Shown here: in pieces, positions 32,470 to 41,663 of the stretch | Position numbering within the stretch: position 1 is the stretch's first letter | Layout: each line of letters begins with the position of its first letter | Assembly (NCBI RefSeq): GCF_002163755.1 | Contig: NZ_CP015864.1 | Span: 1,240,001 to 1,304,000, forward strand | Source: Vibrio campbellii CAIM 519 = NBRC 15631 = ATCC 25920 | Lineage (GTDB): Bacteria > Pseudomonadota > Gammaproteobacteria > Enterobacterales > Vibrionaceae | Length of the DNA: 64,000 nt | Reading direction: 5' to 3' | The notes under the pieces: generated by a model | Told to the model about the DNA's origin: nothing | The model's input: only the letters and a program-made list of their open reading frames with translations | The model's database searches: none | Translations under genes and position numbers: made by a program

Positions 32470-32718
32470 AATGTCACCCTAGAGTAAAACAGTCGCGCAG
32501 TATTGCGATCCTTGTCATTGCCGTCAATGCGAAAATTCGGAAATTGAACAATTTATTTTCCGAATCGAGCCTTATGCGCTCTCGCTTTATGATTAAGAGA
32601 GCATATCGAGGCGCTGCGTTTAAAACACTGCGCTTCACTGCTCCATTAAGCTTGGGTAACGATTAACAATGTTGCCACTCCGATGTGCCAAGAGTGGCAG
32701 TTCTCTATGTCATTTAGG

Positions 32719-34512
32719 CTATTGAGTATCGACCGATTGAATAAGCGCCACCACCGTGCTGGTTATAGGTGGCGTGAACTGGTCTGGATCATCACAGAAT
32801 TGAATTCTGCCTTTCTCTTCAACATGGAAAAGCGGAATCACCAGATTGTCTTTGTGGTGCTCAAGGTAATCTTGGTAGATAAAACTCTCACTTAGTTTGG
32901 TGTGTTTGATTTCTGCACCTTGGCTCAACAAACTGGCCATTTGGGCGTAACTGACATTGCCACCCATCAGCAGTTTGCCGTGATACTCTTCCGCAACCGA
33001 GTGTTTTTCACTGCCGTTGGTTTTGTTTTTCTGCAGACAATGTACTTTATCTTCGCCAAACTCGCCGACAAACTGCATACAAGCCATGATGTTGAAATGT
33101 TGATCTGGCGTAAGTGCCACCACTTGACCGATACCAATTAGGTTCAAGTTGTCATCGGCGTGGCTGGAAATCGGATTGCCGTAGTAATGGTCTAGGCCCA
33201 ACATGCGAACTTGGCTAATGTAGTCCCAGTTCGAATCGGTGAGCAGAACTTTGCGATCGTATCTCGCCAGCGCTTTACCTATCTCTTGCGCCACTCGGTT
33301 TGCGCCAATCAATAGGAAGCCTCTTGGCGCCGGTTCAGCAACTCCCAACGCTTTCGCAACAGGCCGAGCCGTCGCACTTTGCAACACTACCGTACCGATG
33401 ATCACCATAAAGGTCATTGGTACTAACAGCATGGCTTCTGAAATGCCATATTCTGTTAGCTTTATGGCAAACAGAGACGAAATGGATGCTGCAACAATAC
33501 CGCGCGGCGCAACCCAAGAGAGGAACAGCTTATCTTTGAAGGTTAGGTTACTACGAATGGTTGAAACGAAAATCGAAAGTGGACGTGACACCAACTGCAT
33601 GAAAACAAACAGCAACACCGCACCGCTACCAAGCGCCGCGAAATCATCCAGACTGATGCGTGCCGCTAGGAAGATGAACAATCCGGTGATCAACAAGATG
33701 GTTAAGTGCTCTTTGAAGTGGAGGATCTGCTGAATGTTGATGCCCTTAGCGTTCGCTAACCACATCCCCATCACGGTGACCGCCAGTAGGCCCGCTTCCG
33801 ATTCCATCTGATTAGAGATCGAGAACACACCGAGTACCACCATCAATACCGCAAACGGCTGAAGGTACTCCGGCAACCAAGCTCTACGCAAAATGGTGGC
33901 CACAGCAGCACCAGACAAAGCACCAATAATCAAACCTACCGCAATGATAGTAGCAAACACCTCAGCGCTATTCACCGCATTGTGCGAAACAATAAATTCG
34001 TACACCATCACCACAAACAGCGCACCTAACGGGTCAATGAGTATGCCTTCCCAACGCAGAATATTGGCCAGTTTTGAGGTTGGCCGTACGGTTCGCAGCA
34101 ACGGCACAATCACCGTTGGACCAGTAACCACGGTTAAACTGGCGAACAAGATTGAAAGCTCCCAAGTAAAATTAAGAAAGTAGTGCGTTGCCACACTGGT
34201 GGCCACCCAAGAAATGATTGCACCGACAGAGACGATGCTCCAAACGGAGCCACTTACGCCGCGAATTTCTTTAAAATTCAGGGTTAAACTGCCCTCAAAC
34301 AGAATCACTGCCACCGCGAGGGAAACTAAGGGGAAAAGTAAGCCCCCAAGAATCTCGTCTGGGTTGAGCCATTGCAGGATCGGACCAACAATGATGCCCG
34401 CTAACAGTAAGAAGAGAATGGCAGGCAAGCGCATTCGCCACGCTAACCACTGACAACCTAAACCTATTACCCCAACCGCCGACAGCACCAGCGCTTCGTT
34501 GCCCACTTGCAT
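32719..34512 (-). CDS. CPA1-type cation:proton antiporter with a TrkA-N domain
   Basis: The 597-residue inner-membrane protein has about 12 membrane helices over residues 1-390, in the Na+/H+ exchanger pattern (LPAILFLLLAGIIVGPILQW, GILIDPLGALFVVMVYEF, FLSWVAPRGIVAASISSLFA). The soluble Rossmann-like part (RGFLLIGANRVAQEIGKALA, YDRKVLLTDSNWDYISQVRM) resembles a TrkA-N/RCK regulatory domain, followed by a C-terminal extension. It probably exchanges Na+ or K+ for H+; the ion cannot be read from sequence. The TTAGGTGATG ribosome site fits the ATG. It is divergent from the DUF2339 gene across 225 bp. Confidence 0.9.
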   Translation of the reverse strand: MQVGNEALVLSAVGVIGLGCQWLAWRMRLPAILFLLLAGIIVGPILQWLNPDEILGGLLFPLVSLAVAVILFEGSLTLNFKEIRGVSGSVWSIVSVGAIISWVATSVATHYFLNFTWELSILFASLTVVTGPTVIVPLLRTVRPTSKLANILRWEGILIDPLGALFVVMVYEFIVSHNAVNSAEVFATIIAVGLIIGALSGAAVATILRRAWLPEYLQPFAVLMVVLGVFSISNQMESEAGLLAVTVMGMWLANAKGINIQQILHFKEHLTILLITGLFIFLAARISLDDFAALGSGAVLLFVFMQLVSRPLSIFVSTIRSNLTFKDKLFLSWVAPRGIVAASISSLFAIKLTEYGISEAMLLVPMTFMVIIGTVVLQSATARPVAKALGVAEPAPRGFLLIGANRVAQEIGKALARYDRKVLLTDSNWDYISQVRMLGLDHYYGNPISSHADDNLNLIGIGQVVALTPDQHFNIMACMQFVGEFGEDKVHCLQKNKTNGSEKHSVAEEYHGKLLMGGNVSYAQMASLLSQGAEIKHTKLSESFIYQDYLEHHKDNLVIPLFHVEEKGRIQFCDDPDQFTPPITSTVVALIQSVDTQ

Positions 34513-34737
34513 TTATCATCACCTAATTTGTTATTGTTCTGTTGAGCTTTCACCCAAAACCGATTAACTCTATAAAAAAGATTAGTTTAGTGTGGATGCT
34601 CCGCCAGTTATCGTTCAAATATGCGACTTCCTCTCAAATTTCTTGTTCAGTGTTGTATATCCCGTTAGCTTGTCGCACAGTGAACTAAGCTTAGCTAAGT
34701 TACTCAAAGTTAAGGATTCTCAAACAACGGATAGGGG

Positions 34738-37458
34738 GTGCAGCAGTTGTTTATCTCATTAGCGGTTATCTTGGCGATTTTCGCCATGCTCATCACGTTG
34801 AAAGCCGTCAGTCGAATATCGAGGCTAGAGGACGAAGTGTCTCGGCTGCATAAAGAGCTGGCAGAGCTCCGTGCGCGTTGGTTTGAGAAAGGCGCATCGC
34901 CGACTTTTAAACCTGAGCAACACGATGATCCTCAGTCACAACATGTTCCAACGCTAACTGAAAACGCGACACAACCCAATAAACCGACGCCTGTACCGAA
35001 GTCTAAGTCGGAAGTTACGCCTTTAGCAGCTAAACAAACGCCACAGCCAATTGTTGAACCGAGCCTCCCTTCAGCCGATGAAGTTCATATCGGTGAGCTG
35101 GCGCAGAGCAGTGAATCCGTGTTCGAGAAACAAGCCAATAAACTGCTGACCAACATCCAAGAAAACTGGTTGGTTTGGGTTGGTGCTCTCGCCATGTTGA
35201 TTGGTGGCGGTTACCTCGTACAAGTGATTGGCAGCCACATTGAATTCTCTCCAATCATGCGCGTGACCATCGCATTCTCCATCTCTCTTGCTACCGTGAT
35301 AGCAGGTGAATGGTTCCACCGCCGTGAACAAAAATCCCCAGACCGAGCAGAACGAGCAAAAGACTTTACCTACGTTCCTGCCGCCATTACCGGAACAGGG
35401 TTAACTGGCATCTACTGCACGGTGATCTTTGCGTTTGTCTTCTATCAGCTCTTATCACCAGGTGCATCACTGGTTATCTTGGCGGGCGCGGCATTTTCGA
35501 GCTTAGCGCTTTCTCTGCGCCAAGGGCCTTTGATGGCCGTGCTCGGCTTAATCGGTGGTTACTCAGCACCACTTTGGATTGGCGGTGCAGAGCCCAACTA
35601 TTACTTACTCGCGGGCTACATCACTGCAATTTCAGTTGCCGCAACACTACTGATGCAAAAGATCCGACACGCTTGGATTTCACCATCGATTACCGTGCCG
35701 CATATTTTGTGGATGCTGTTACTGATTGAGAGCATGCCGATAGAGCAACTTTTCTCATGGCTTGCGATCTTCCTTTCTCTGAGTTTGTACCTGCTGTTTG
35801 CGGTGCCAAGAATGGGTTGGATACTCAAACCCCGTTACCGTCATTGCCAAGGCAGATGGACGCATCCACCGACAGGTATTGCTCTCGCGATTACCTTGTT
35901 AGTGCTGTCGGCACTGGCTCGCATGTCTAGCGTTGATACCGCTGAGATGATTTACTTCTATGCCTTCTTTACTGCCATGATTTGGCTACCCGCCGCTCGT
36001 AAAACTTGGTCGTTAAGAATCTATTTACCATCAATATTGGTGCCTTCTACCGCGATCATGCTGCTTTCTATTGCGCTTGAATCTATCTATATGGCTGAAG
36101 GACAAACGCCAGTACTGGTCGCGCTCGGCATTAGTATTGTGTTGATTGCACTGCGAACATTATTCCAGACACTGGCAGGTGACCGCTCTCAACTGACAGG
36201 CATTCTCTTCCTTGTGCTCGCCCCTGCGATGACCTTGATTACCCTGCTGTACACCTACGAGTTTATGAGCCGTCATGTTTTAGGTTGGACACTCTTCACC
36301 GCTTCAATTGCGGTTTACTACGCCATGCTCGGACAAAGGTTCAGAGCGCTGGCACTGGAATGCTCTGCCATCATGCATGCCATCATTGCTGGAACCGCTC
36401 TCGTTTGGCTGACTGACACATGGCTCACGACAGCAATTTCGATTCAAGTGGCGGTTATGGCGTTGCAGACTCAAGCCAATGTTTTTCGCCCAGCGAATTG
36501 GGCAGTGAAAGTCGCAATGAGCATCTTAGTCGTACGTCTTACGCTGTTACCGTTTATTCCAGAGTGGCAGCCTGTTAATGCGGGACACTGGGCTTGGGTG
36601 CTGATCAGTTACCTGCCTTCTTTGGTGATTCTTGCTTACGCTCGCACTCTGTTACATCGCTCAGATACAGAACTCGCCAATTGGTTTGAAGGGGCGTTCT
36701 TACACGTCTTCTTGGTGGCGGTGTTCACCCAGACCAACTTCTGGCTGACGGGGCAATACGGCTATCTTGGCTACATCGATTTCACTTCGGCGATTGTGTT
36801 TGCTAACCAAGCACTAGTGATGGGGTTGGTTTACAGCTATCGCAGCCAGTTTGCACAGCAACTAAAGCGCGTTTATCAAGCTTACAGCTACCTACTTTGG
36901 GGCACTTTTTTTGTGCTGATGATGTTGCTCAATAGCCTCGAATCACCGTTGATAGTCAATAATGTTTCCGCGGAATCCATGCCTGTGTTCAACATGCTGT
37001 CTCTTGGCTGGTTGCTGCCGGCGATTGTTTTGTTCGTAACCACTTACAAGCGTTGGAACACATTGCAAATCCCACGTCCTGTGGTCACTAGCTTTGGTTT
37101 TATCTTGGCGGCCGTTTGGCTAGGTATGTCGATTCGCCAGTTCTGGCAACCTATCTCTATGACGCTCGCTCAGCCGACTGGCATGGCAGAGCTGTTTACT
37201 TACTCAATTGCTGGTTTGATTGTCGGCGGCTTGCTGACTTGGGTTGGCGCAACCCGCAAAGCGATGACGATTCAACGCATTGGCCTAGCCGTGTTGGCGT
37301 GCGTCGCGCTTAAGGTGTTCTTGTGGGATGTTCGCTCATTGGATGGCTTCTGGCGTGCGATCAGCTTCTTGGGTCTAGGCGCATCACTGATTGGATTAGG
37401 ATGGTTATTCCAAAAACTCCACCGCTCGGTCGCAGAGCCTGTCGAGCACGCGGAATAG
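34738..37458 (+). CDS. Large polytopic DUF2339 membrane protein
   Basis: The 906-residue protein has an N-terminal membrane helix, a coiled coil (VSRISRLEDEVSRLHKELAE), a Pro/Thr/Lys-rich linker (to about residue 120) and then more than 20 membrane helices. NWLVWVGALAMLIGGGYLVQ and GLIGGYSAPLWIGGAEPNYY match the DUF2339 family. Function is unknown; the build suggests a cell-envelope channel, transporter or polymer enzyme. The start is uncertain: the GTG at 34738 lies inside the run AGGGGGTG, which itself looks like the ribosome site for a TTG at 34747. Nothing else in the operon is visible. Confidence 0.88.
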   Translation: MQQLFISLAVILAIFAMLITLKAVSRISRLEDEVSRLHKELAELRARWFEKGASPTFKPEQHDDPQSQHVPTLTENATQPNKPTPVPKSKSEVTPLAAKQTPQPIVEPSLPSADEVHIGELAQSSESVFEKQANKLLTNIQENWLVWVGALAMLIGGGYLVQVIGSHIEFSPIMRVTIAFSISLATVIAGEWFHRREQKSPDRAERAKDFTYVPAAITGTGLTGIYCTVIFAFVFYQLLSPGASLVILAGAAFSSLALSLRQGPLMAVLGLIGGYSAPLWIGGAEPNYYLLAGYITAISVAATLLMQKIRHAWISPSITVPHILWMLLLIESMPIEQLFSWLAIFLSLSLYLLFAVPRMGWILKPRYRHCQGRWTHPPTGIALAITLLVLSALARMSSVDTAEMIYFYAFFTAMIWLPAARKTWSLRIYLPSILVPSTAIMLLSIALESIYMAEGQTPVLVALGISIVLIALRTLFQTLAGDRSQLTGILFLVLAPAMTLITLLYTYEFMSRHVLGWTLFTASIAVYYAMLGQRFRALALECSAIMHAIIAGTALVWLTDTWLTTAISIQVAVMALQTQANVFRPANWAVKVAMSILVVRLTLLPFIPEWQPVNAGHWAWVLISYLPSLVILAYARTLLHRSDTELANWFEGAFLHVFLVAVFTQTNFWLTGQYGYLGYIDFTSAIVFANQALVMGLVYSYRSQFAQQLKRVYQAYSYLLWGTFFVLMMLLNSLESPLIVNNVSAESMPVFNMLSLGWLLPAIVLFVTTYKRWNTLQIPRPVVTSFGFILAAVWLGMSIRQFWQPISMTLAQPTGMAELFTYSIAGLIVGGLLTWVGATRKAMTIQRIGLAVLACVALKVFLWDVRSLDGFWRAISFLGLGASLIGLGWLFQKLHRSVAEPVEHAE

Positions 37459-37472
37459 GGTTTGAGCTGAGA

Positions 37473-37640
37473 AAGAGATTCCCGACGTCGCTCCTTCGTC
37501 GCTCTCGAGAATGACCCAGAAGAGTATTGAGCGTTTGACGAATTCTAAGGCGGAATGCGTGACTGACGAAGTTCATAGAACTCAATATCCAAAGTTCGTC
37601 ATTCCAGAACTGAGGAACGAAGTGTCTGGAATCTCTCTTT
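37473..37640. repeat. Intergenic inverted-repeat element (MITE-like)
   Basis: Two arms of about 43 bp face each other: 37473-37515 (AGAGATTCCCGAC to GAGAATGAC) and 37597-37640 (CGTCATTCCAGAAC to GGAATCTCTC). The pair matches in inverse orientation with about a quarter of positions changed. A shorter nested pair (ATTGAG / CTCAAT) lies between them. No protein is encoded. This looks like a dispersed vibrio intergenic repeat. A second hairpin (GATTCCCAACTC / TTGAGAAGGGAATC, 37661-37714) follows. Confidence 0.65.
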
Positions 37641-37766
37641 TAATCGCGAACTAGAAAGGTGATTCCCAACTCTTTTCTGGGTTAGGCAACCACCGATGAA
37701 TTGAGAAGGGAATCTTGGAGTGTTCTCACAGCGCTATTTCAACGGGGGTCCATTTCAAATAAAGAA

Positions 37767-38807
37767 TTATTTCAACAGCGCCACAACCGTATGACGACGA
37801 ACATTCGCTTGCGCATTCAGCGCTTGGAATGTCGAGCTAAACTGACCGGAAGTGGCCATAAAGCCATCGAGTTTCGCATTGACATCGGCAGCACTTAACT
37901 GCTTGGATTGGCTCTGCACCGTACGCATTTGCGAGTTCAACTCACCGTGAAACGCTTTGGCTTCTTCCAAGCTGGTTTGCACTTGTCTTATGTGCTGATT
38001 CACTTTGGCGATGGTTTGCTTGATTCCATCACGAGAGCCTAAATCAAAGCTCAACTCAGCGATGCCATCCGGTTCTGATTTTAGGTTCAGAACATTCGCT
38101 TGTCCTGCAGGAAAACGATGACCTTCCCCCGTCACTAGCACCTTTTGCTGCATTTGTTGATATGCCGTATCACGCGCTTCAAACAAAATGGTGCCGTCTT
38201 CTGCCAGTGACGCTCGCATGCCCATCGCAATCAAACTGCGGTCGAGCATTTTCACCGTGCGCGCACCATCGGCTTGACCATCAAATTGGATCATAACCGA
38301 TTGACCTTGCGGAAAGTCTAAGCGGATTTGCTCGGCTTTCTCACTCAAACGATGAACGTTCAAACCGGGGATGGAGAAACGGCGAATATCCGCTTTATCC
38401 AGTTTGAGGTGCAGTTCGTTATCAATCACTTTCTGCCCGTCAAAGCGCGCCTGTTCAACCACTTGTTTAATCGACGCTTTAGAACGTACTAACCCTTCTT
38501 GCAGACCGGGAACATTCTGCACGCCTTGGTTGACAGCTTGGGTCAAACCTCGCTTGATTTGAGTCAGCTCTTTACCGATCACTTGCAACGATTTAGAAGC
38601 GATTTGCACTGCAGTTGCTTGTTGCTGGCCTTGAGTAAGCTGAATGCCAGAAACGGAATAGGCTGACGCGGTGTCAGCCTGAACTTGCGTAGGACGCGGC
38701 TTGATCGCACTGCTCGAATCCGCTGAGCGGGTTGGCATGATAGAGGCTTGTTCTTGCCCACCTAAGCGTATGCTTTGGGGTCTTACCTCTACTGTGCTCA
38801 TCACCAT
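37767..38807 (-). CDS. Flagellin-like protein of unknown role, downstream of lateral flgL
   Basis: The 346-residue protein has the overall plan of flagellin/FlgL proteins. A polar start is followed by an N-terminal helix region (QQATAVQIASKSLQVIGKEL) that ends in RFDGQKVIDNELHLKL, like the FNGQKLL turn of flagellins. A beta-rich middle (FSIPGLNVHRLSEKAEQIRL) and a C-terminal coil (KQTIAKVNQHIRQVQTSLEE) come next, and the end QALNAQANVRRHTVVALLK recalls the flagellin end (compare LSQTNQLPGMAMSLLR in LafA). It starts 11 bp after flgL on the same strand. It could be a minor filament or junction protein. No name is recognised, and the homology is by eye. Confidence 0.7.
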   Translation of the reverse strand: MVMSTVEVRPQSIRLGGQEQASIMPTRSADSSSAIKPRPTQVQADTASAYSVSGIQLTQGQQQATAVQIASKSLQVIGKELTQIKRGLTQAVNQGVQNVPGLQEGLVRSKASIKQVVEQARFDGQKVIDNELHLKLDKADIRRFSIPGLNVHRLSEKAEQIRLDFPQGQSVMIQFDGQADGARTVKMLDRSLIAMGMRASLAEDGTILFEARDTAYQQMQQKVLVTGEGHRFPAGQANVLNLKSEPDGIAELSFDLGSRDGIKQTIAKVNQHIRQVQTSLEEAKAFHGELNSQMRTVQSQSKQLSAADVNAKLDGFMATSGQFSSTFQALNAQANVRRHTVVALLK

Positions 38808-38818
38808 ACAAAACTTCC

Positions 38819-39718
38819 TTAAATACGATCAAACAGGTTGAGATCGTTGATCTTCACGTAGCTAGCTTGCGTTGCTTGTAACGCCGCCATGTAGTTGCTC
38901 AAACGTACTGACGCCTCACCGTAATCCAATGCCGATAAGTCACTGGTCACCTTGTCAACGAACAGCTTGTTTTCGCCGTGTGCGCTATCCATTAGGTCGA
39001 GGTTGTTATGGCGACCACCGATTTCTGTCATCGCCCCCAGTACGTTCGCCAAGGTATCATCAATGGCAGATAAGCTAGCGTCTACTTCCGCTTGAAAATT
39101 CGGACTCGGGCTCTCAAATTCTGCAATCAAAGCATCGATTTGGTTCAATACGTTATCGCCACCACCAAGCTCCAGAATCTCTTTCGCCGTCATATTGGAA
39201 TCCATGGTCACGCCCTTTGCGACAGTTACCACGCGCTTGTCGCTGTTGCCATCAACTTGGTACGCACCGCCTGCATTACTCACCGCTGGCGTGTCCGTCT
39301 GAGTACCAGAAAACAGGTAGTGGCCTTCTTCGTCTTGCGCGTTGAATGAGGATTCAATCGAATCACGGTAGCTTTTTAGTTCGATGATCATGCCGCTGCG
39401 ATCTTCATCGGTTAATGTGCCGTTCGCGCCCCAAAGCACCAAATCACGCACACTCTTCAAGCTCTCGTTGACCGAATCCAAATGGGTTTCTTGAGCAGAA
39501 AGTGTGGTTTTCAGATTGGCGATATTACTCTGGTACTGGCCGATCGCGCTGTTTTCACGTTCAAGGTTCAGTAGCTTTATCGACGCCATAGGATCGTCAG
39601 AAAGCTTGGTTAGTCGGTCACCCGTGGCCATTTGTTGAAGAACATGCCCCAAACCTGCGTTATTGGTTTGCAGGCTTTGCAGCATCATTTGGCTAAATTG
39701 ACTGTCACTGATTCGCAT
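38819..39718 (-). CDS. flgL: Lateral hook-filament junction protein FlgL (HAP3)
   Basis: FlgL (299 residues) joins the hook cap region to the flagellin filament. The N-terminus (MRISDSQFSQMMLQSLQTNN) and GDRLTKLSDDPMASIKLLNL are family-specific. The C-terminal helix ends LQATQASYVKINDLNLFDRI. The start is 12 bp from the flgK stop, with AAAGGAACC upstream. The partners are FlgK and LafA. It is followed by a flagellin-like gene instead of the flagellin gene itself. Confidence 0.93.
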   Translation of the reverse strand: MRISDSQFSQMMLQSLQTNNAGLGHVLQQMATGDRLTKLSDDPMASIKLLNLERENSAIGQYQSNIANLKTTLSAQETHLDSVNESLKSVRDLVLWGANGTLTDEDRSGMIIELKSYRDSIESSFNAQDEEGHYLFSGTQTDTPAVSNAGGAYQVDGNSDKRVVTVAKGVTMDSNMTAKEILELGGGDNVLNQIDALIAEFESPSPNFQAEVDASLSAIDDTLANVLGAMTEIGGRHNNLDLMDSAHGENKLFVDKVTSDLSALDYGEASVRLSNYMAALQATQASYVKINDLNLFDRI

Positions 39719-39730
39719 CTCGGGTTCCTT

Positions 39731-41104
39731 TTAGAATAACTGCAATACAGAGTCGAAAAGCTGGTTAGCGGTGCTAATGACTTTCATATTGGCGTTGTGT
39801 GCGTTAGCAAATGTCATCAGATTCGCCGCTTCTTCATCGCTGTTCACTGCACTGACGTTGTCGTGCGCGGCATGCGCTTGCTTGTTCATTGCCGCTTTAG
39901 CTTCATAATCCGTTTCTGCTTGGCGTGCTTTGATCGCCGTTTCACCAACCATTGCGGTGAACGCATCGTTTAAGCTCAGCGAGCCATAGCCAGTGACTGA
40001 AACAGGCTTATTGCTCAGTTGAATTAGGTCATTCAACACATCTGCATTACCCGGAGTGCCATCACTGGAGAACGCTAATTCTTCCGCGCTGATATCAGTA
40101 ATGGTGAGGCTTGCTGCTGGGTTTGCTGGATCGTAGCTAAACAATGGCTTACCCGGATTGCCGTTGAGATCTTGGCCTGTTGCCAGCACAGCGTTGTATT
40201 CATCCGCCAATGCTTTTGCCATGTCATCCAAAGCGACTTGGTTTGGCTTAAGCACTTCGGTTTGATAATCGTTAATCGCGCCCAACTTGCCGCCTACCGA
40301 ATGGTCAATGACAAAGCTTTGCGAGGCGAATTCGACACTCAAATCCGCAAGGTATGGGTCGCTTGGGTCTGGCTTCGCTGCCAGCTGACCAAAATCCGAT
40401 CCCATTACCAAAGGCTGACCAGAAGCGAGCGTCACTTGCATGCTGCCGTCTGGTTGGTCGGTAGTTTTGATTTCAACGATTTGAGAAAGCTCACCAATCA
40501 ACACATCGCGAGTGTCCATCAACTGCGCTGGGTTACCACCTGTGCCTTGCATTTCGACAATCTGCTTGTTTACCTGAGCAATGTTCGCCATCAAGCTATT
40601 GGCATGGCTCAACGCGGCATTACGCTGATCACTCATGTCCTTGTGCTGATTGTGAAGCGACTCGGTTAACGTATTGAATCGGCGTGCTAACGCTTCCGAT
40701 TCATTAATGATTTGCTGACGGTATGGGATTGATTCTGGTTTTACTGTGGCATCATTCAGCGCAGCATTAAGGGAATCTAACCCCGCAGAAACGCTAAAAC
40801 CATCCGCACCTAGCGTGTTTTCAAGCTGGCTCATGGCGGTGGTATAACCCGCTGAATACGCCGCTAAACTGTTGGTCGACCACGTTTGCTTCACCAAGAA
40901 TTGGTCTGTGACACGGCGAATGCTCGTCACTTCAACACCCATTCCAGGGCTGAGCTTGTTGTACTTACCGTCACCAACAGACGCGGTTAGCGCTTGTTGG
41001 CGGCTGTATCCGGGCGTATTGATGTTTGCCACGTTTTGCGCGGTCACATCCAACGCCACACGGTTCGCGTTTAAGCCTGAAAGGGCGATATTAACAAGGT
41101 TCAT
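39731..41104 (-). CDS. flgK: Lateral hook-filament junction protein FlgK (HAP1)
   Basis: FlgK (457 residues) is the first junction protein on the finished hook. The N-terminal flagellar rod-type motif (MNLVNIALSGLNANRVALDV, NVANINTPGYSRQQ) and the C-terminal coil (SDEEAANLMTFANAHNANMK, STANQLFDSVLQLF) are typical. Size is normal for a lateral FlgK. The stop of flgJ directly abuts its ATG. Confidence 0.95.
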   Translation of the reverse strand: MNLVNIALSGLNANRVALDVTAQNVANINTPGYSRQQALTASVGDGKYNKLSPGMGVEVTSIRRVTDQFLVKQTWSTNSLAAYSAGYTTAMSQLENTLGADGFSVSAGLDSLNAALNDATVKPESIPYRQQIINESEALARRFNTLTESLHNQHKDMSDQRNAALSHANSLMANIAQVNKQIVEMQGTGGNPAQLMDTRDVLIGELSQIVEIKTTDQPDGSMQVTLASGQPLVMGSDFGQLAAKPDPSDPYLADLSVEFASQSFVIDHSVGGKLGAINDYQTEVLKPNQVALDDMAKALADEYNAVLATGQDLNGNPGKPLFSYDPANPAASLTITDISAEELAFSSDGTPGNADVLNDLIQLSNKPVSVTGYGSLSLNDAFTAMVGETAIKARQAETDYEAKAAMNKQAHAAHDNVSAVNSDEEAANLMTFANAHNANMKVISTANQLFDSVLQLF

Positions 41105-41653
41105 TTACAGCTCCATTTTCCTGATCAGCGGCTGAGTAAACGCGGTCGTCATTCCGGCTTCACCGAGCACTTGTTTAACAGAGGCGACCGCTTGTAGCGT
41201 TGGATTAACTGCGTCGGTCTTCATCGCGATTTCATCGTTTTCAAGTTGTGATGTGCGTTCAAGGCTGACCACTTTTCCATCGTTCGCCGGAGAGACATTA
41301 CGTGATTGGTCGAACGCCACTTCGCGCATTGAAGGGCTAAGTTGTTGGATCAGCATATTGGCGATACCAGAGTTCTGTTTTTTCGCCAACTCCATCGCTA
41401 ATTGCCCATCGTACATATCGCGAAACACACCTTGTTGCTGGCTAGCAAACGGGCTGTCTTTGTCGGCCAATACATCACTGCTGCTGCGCATTTGACGTAG
41501 CACCATTTGTAGAAACATCGCCTCGAATTGCCCGGCAACCACTTCAAGAGCACCTTCTTGATCGCGGCTTTTCTTGATGCTCGCTAGGGCGCTGTTGTCG
41601 TGATACAGCATGGTATTGAGTTGTGCTTGATCGCCGCTCGTATCTAACTTCAT
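41105..41653 (-). CDS. flgJ: Lateral rod-cap protein FlgJ, lacking the peptidoglycan hydrolase domain
   Basis: FlgJ caps the growing rod. Only the N-terminal rod-binding domain is present (AGQFEAMFLQMVLRQMRSSS, FRDMYDGQLAMELAKKQNSG, IANMLIQQL), in 182 residues. FlgJ of enteric bacteria and the polar FlgJ of vibrios has about 310-330 residues because of a C-terminal glucosaminidase domain. Wall opening must therefore be done by another enzyme; the lytic transglycosylase encoded with lateral flgN is the obvious candidate. Confidence 0.92.
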   Translation of the reverse strand: MKLDTSGDQAQLNTMLYHDNSALASIKKSRDQEGALEVVAGQFEAMFLQMVLRQMRSSSDVLADKDSPFASQQQGVFRDMYDGQLAMELAKKQNSGIANMLIQQLSPSMREVAFDQSRNVSPANDGKVVSLERTSQLENDEIAMKTDAVNPTLQAVASVKQVLGEAGMTTAFTQPLIRKMEL

Positions 41654-41663
41654 CGCTAACTCC

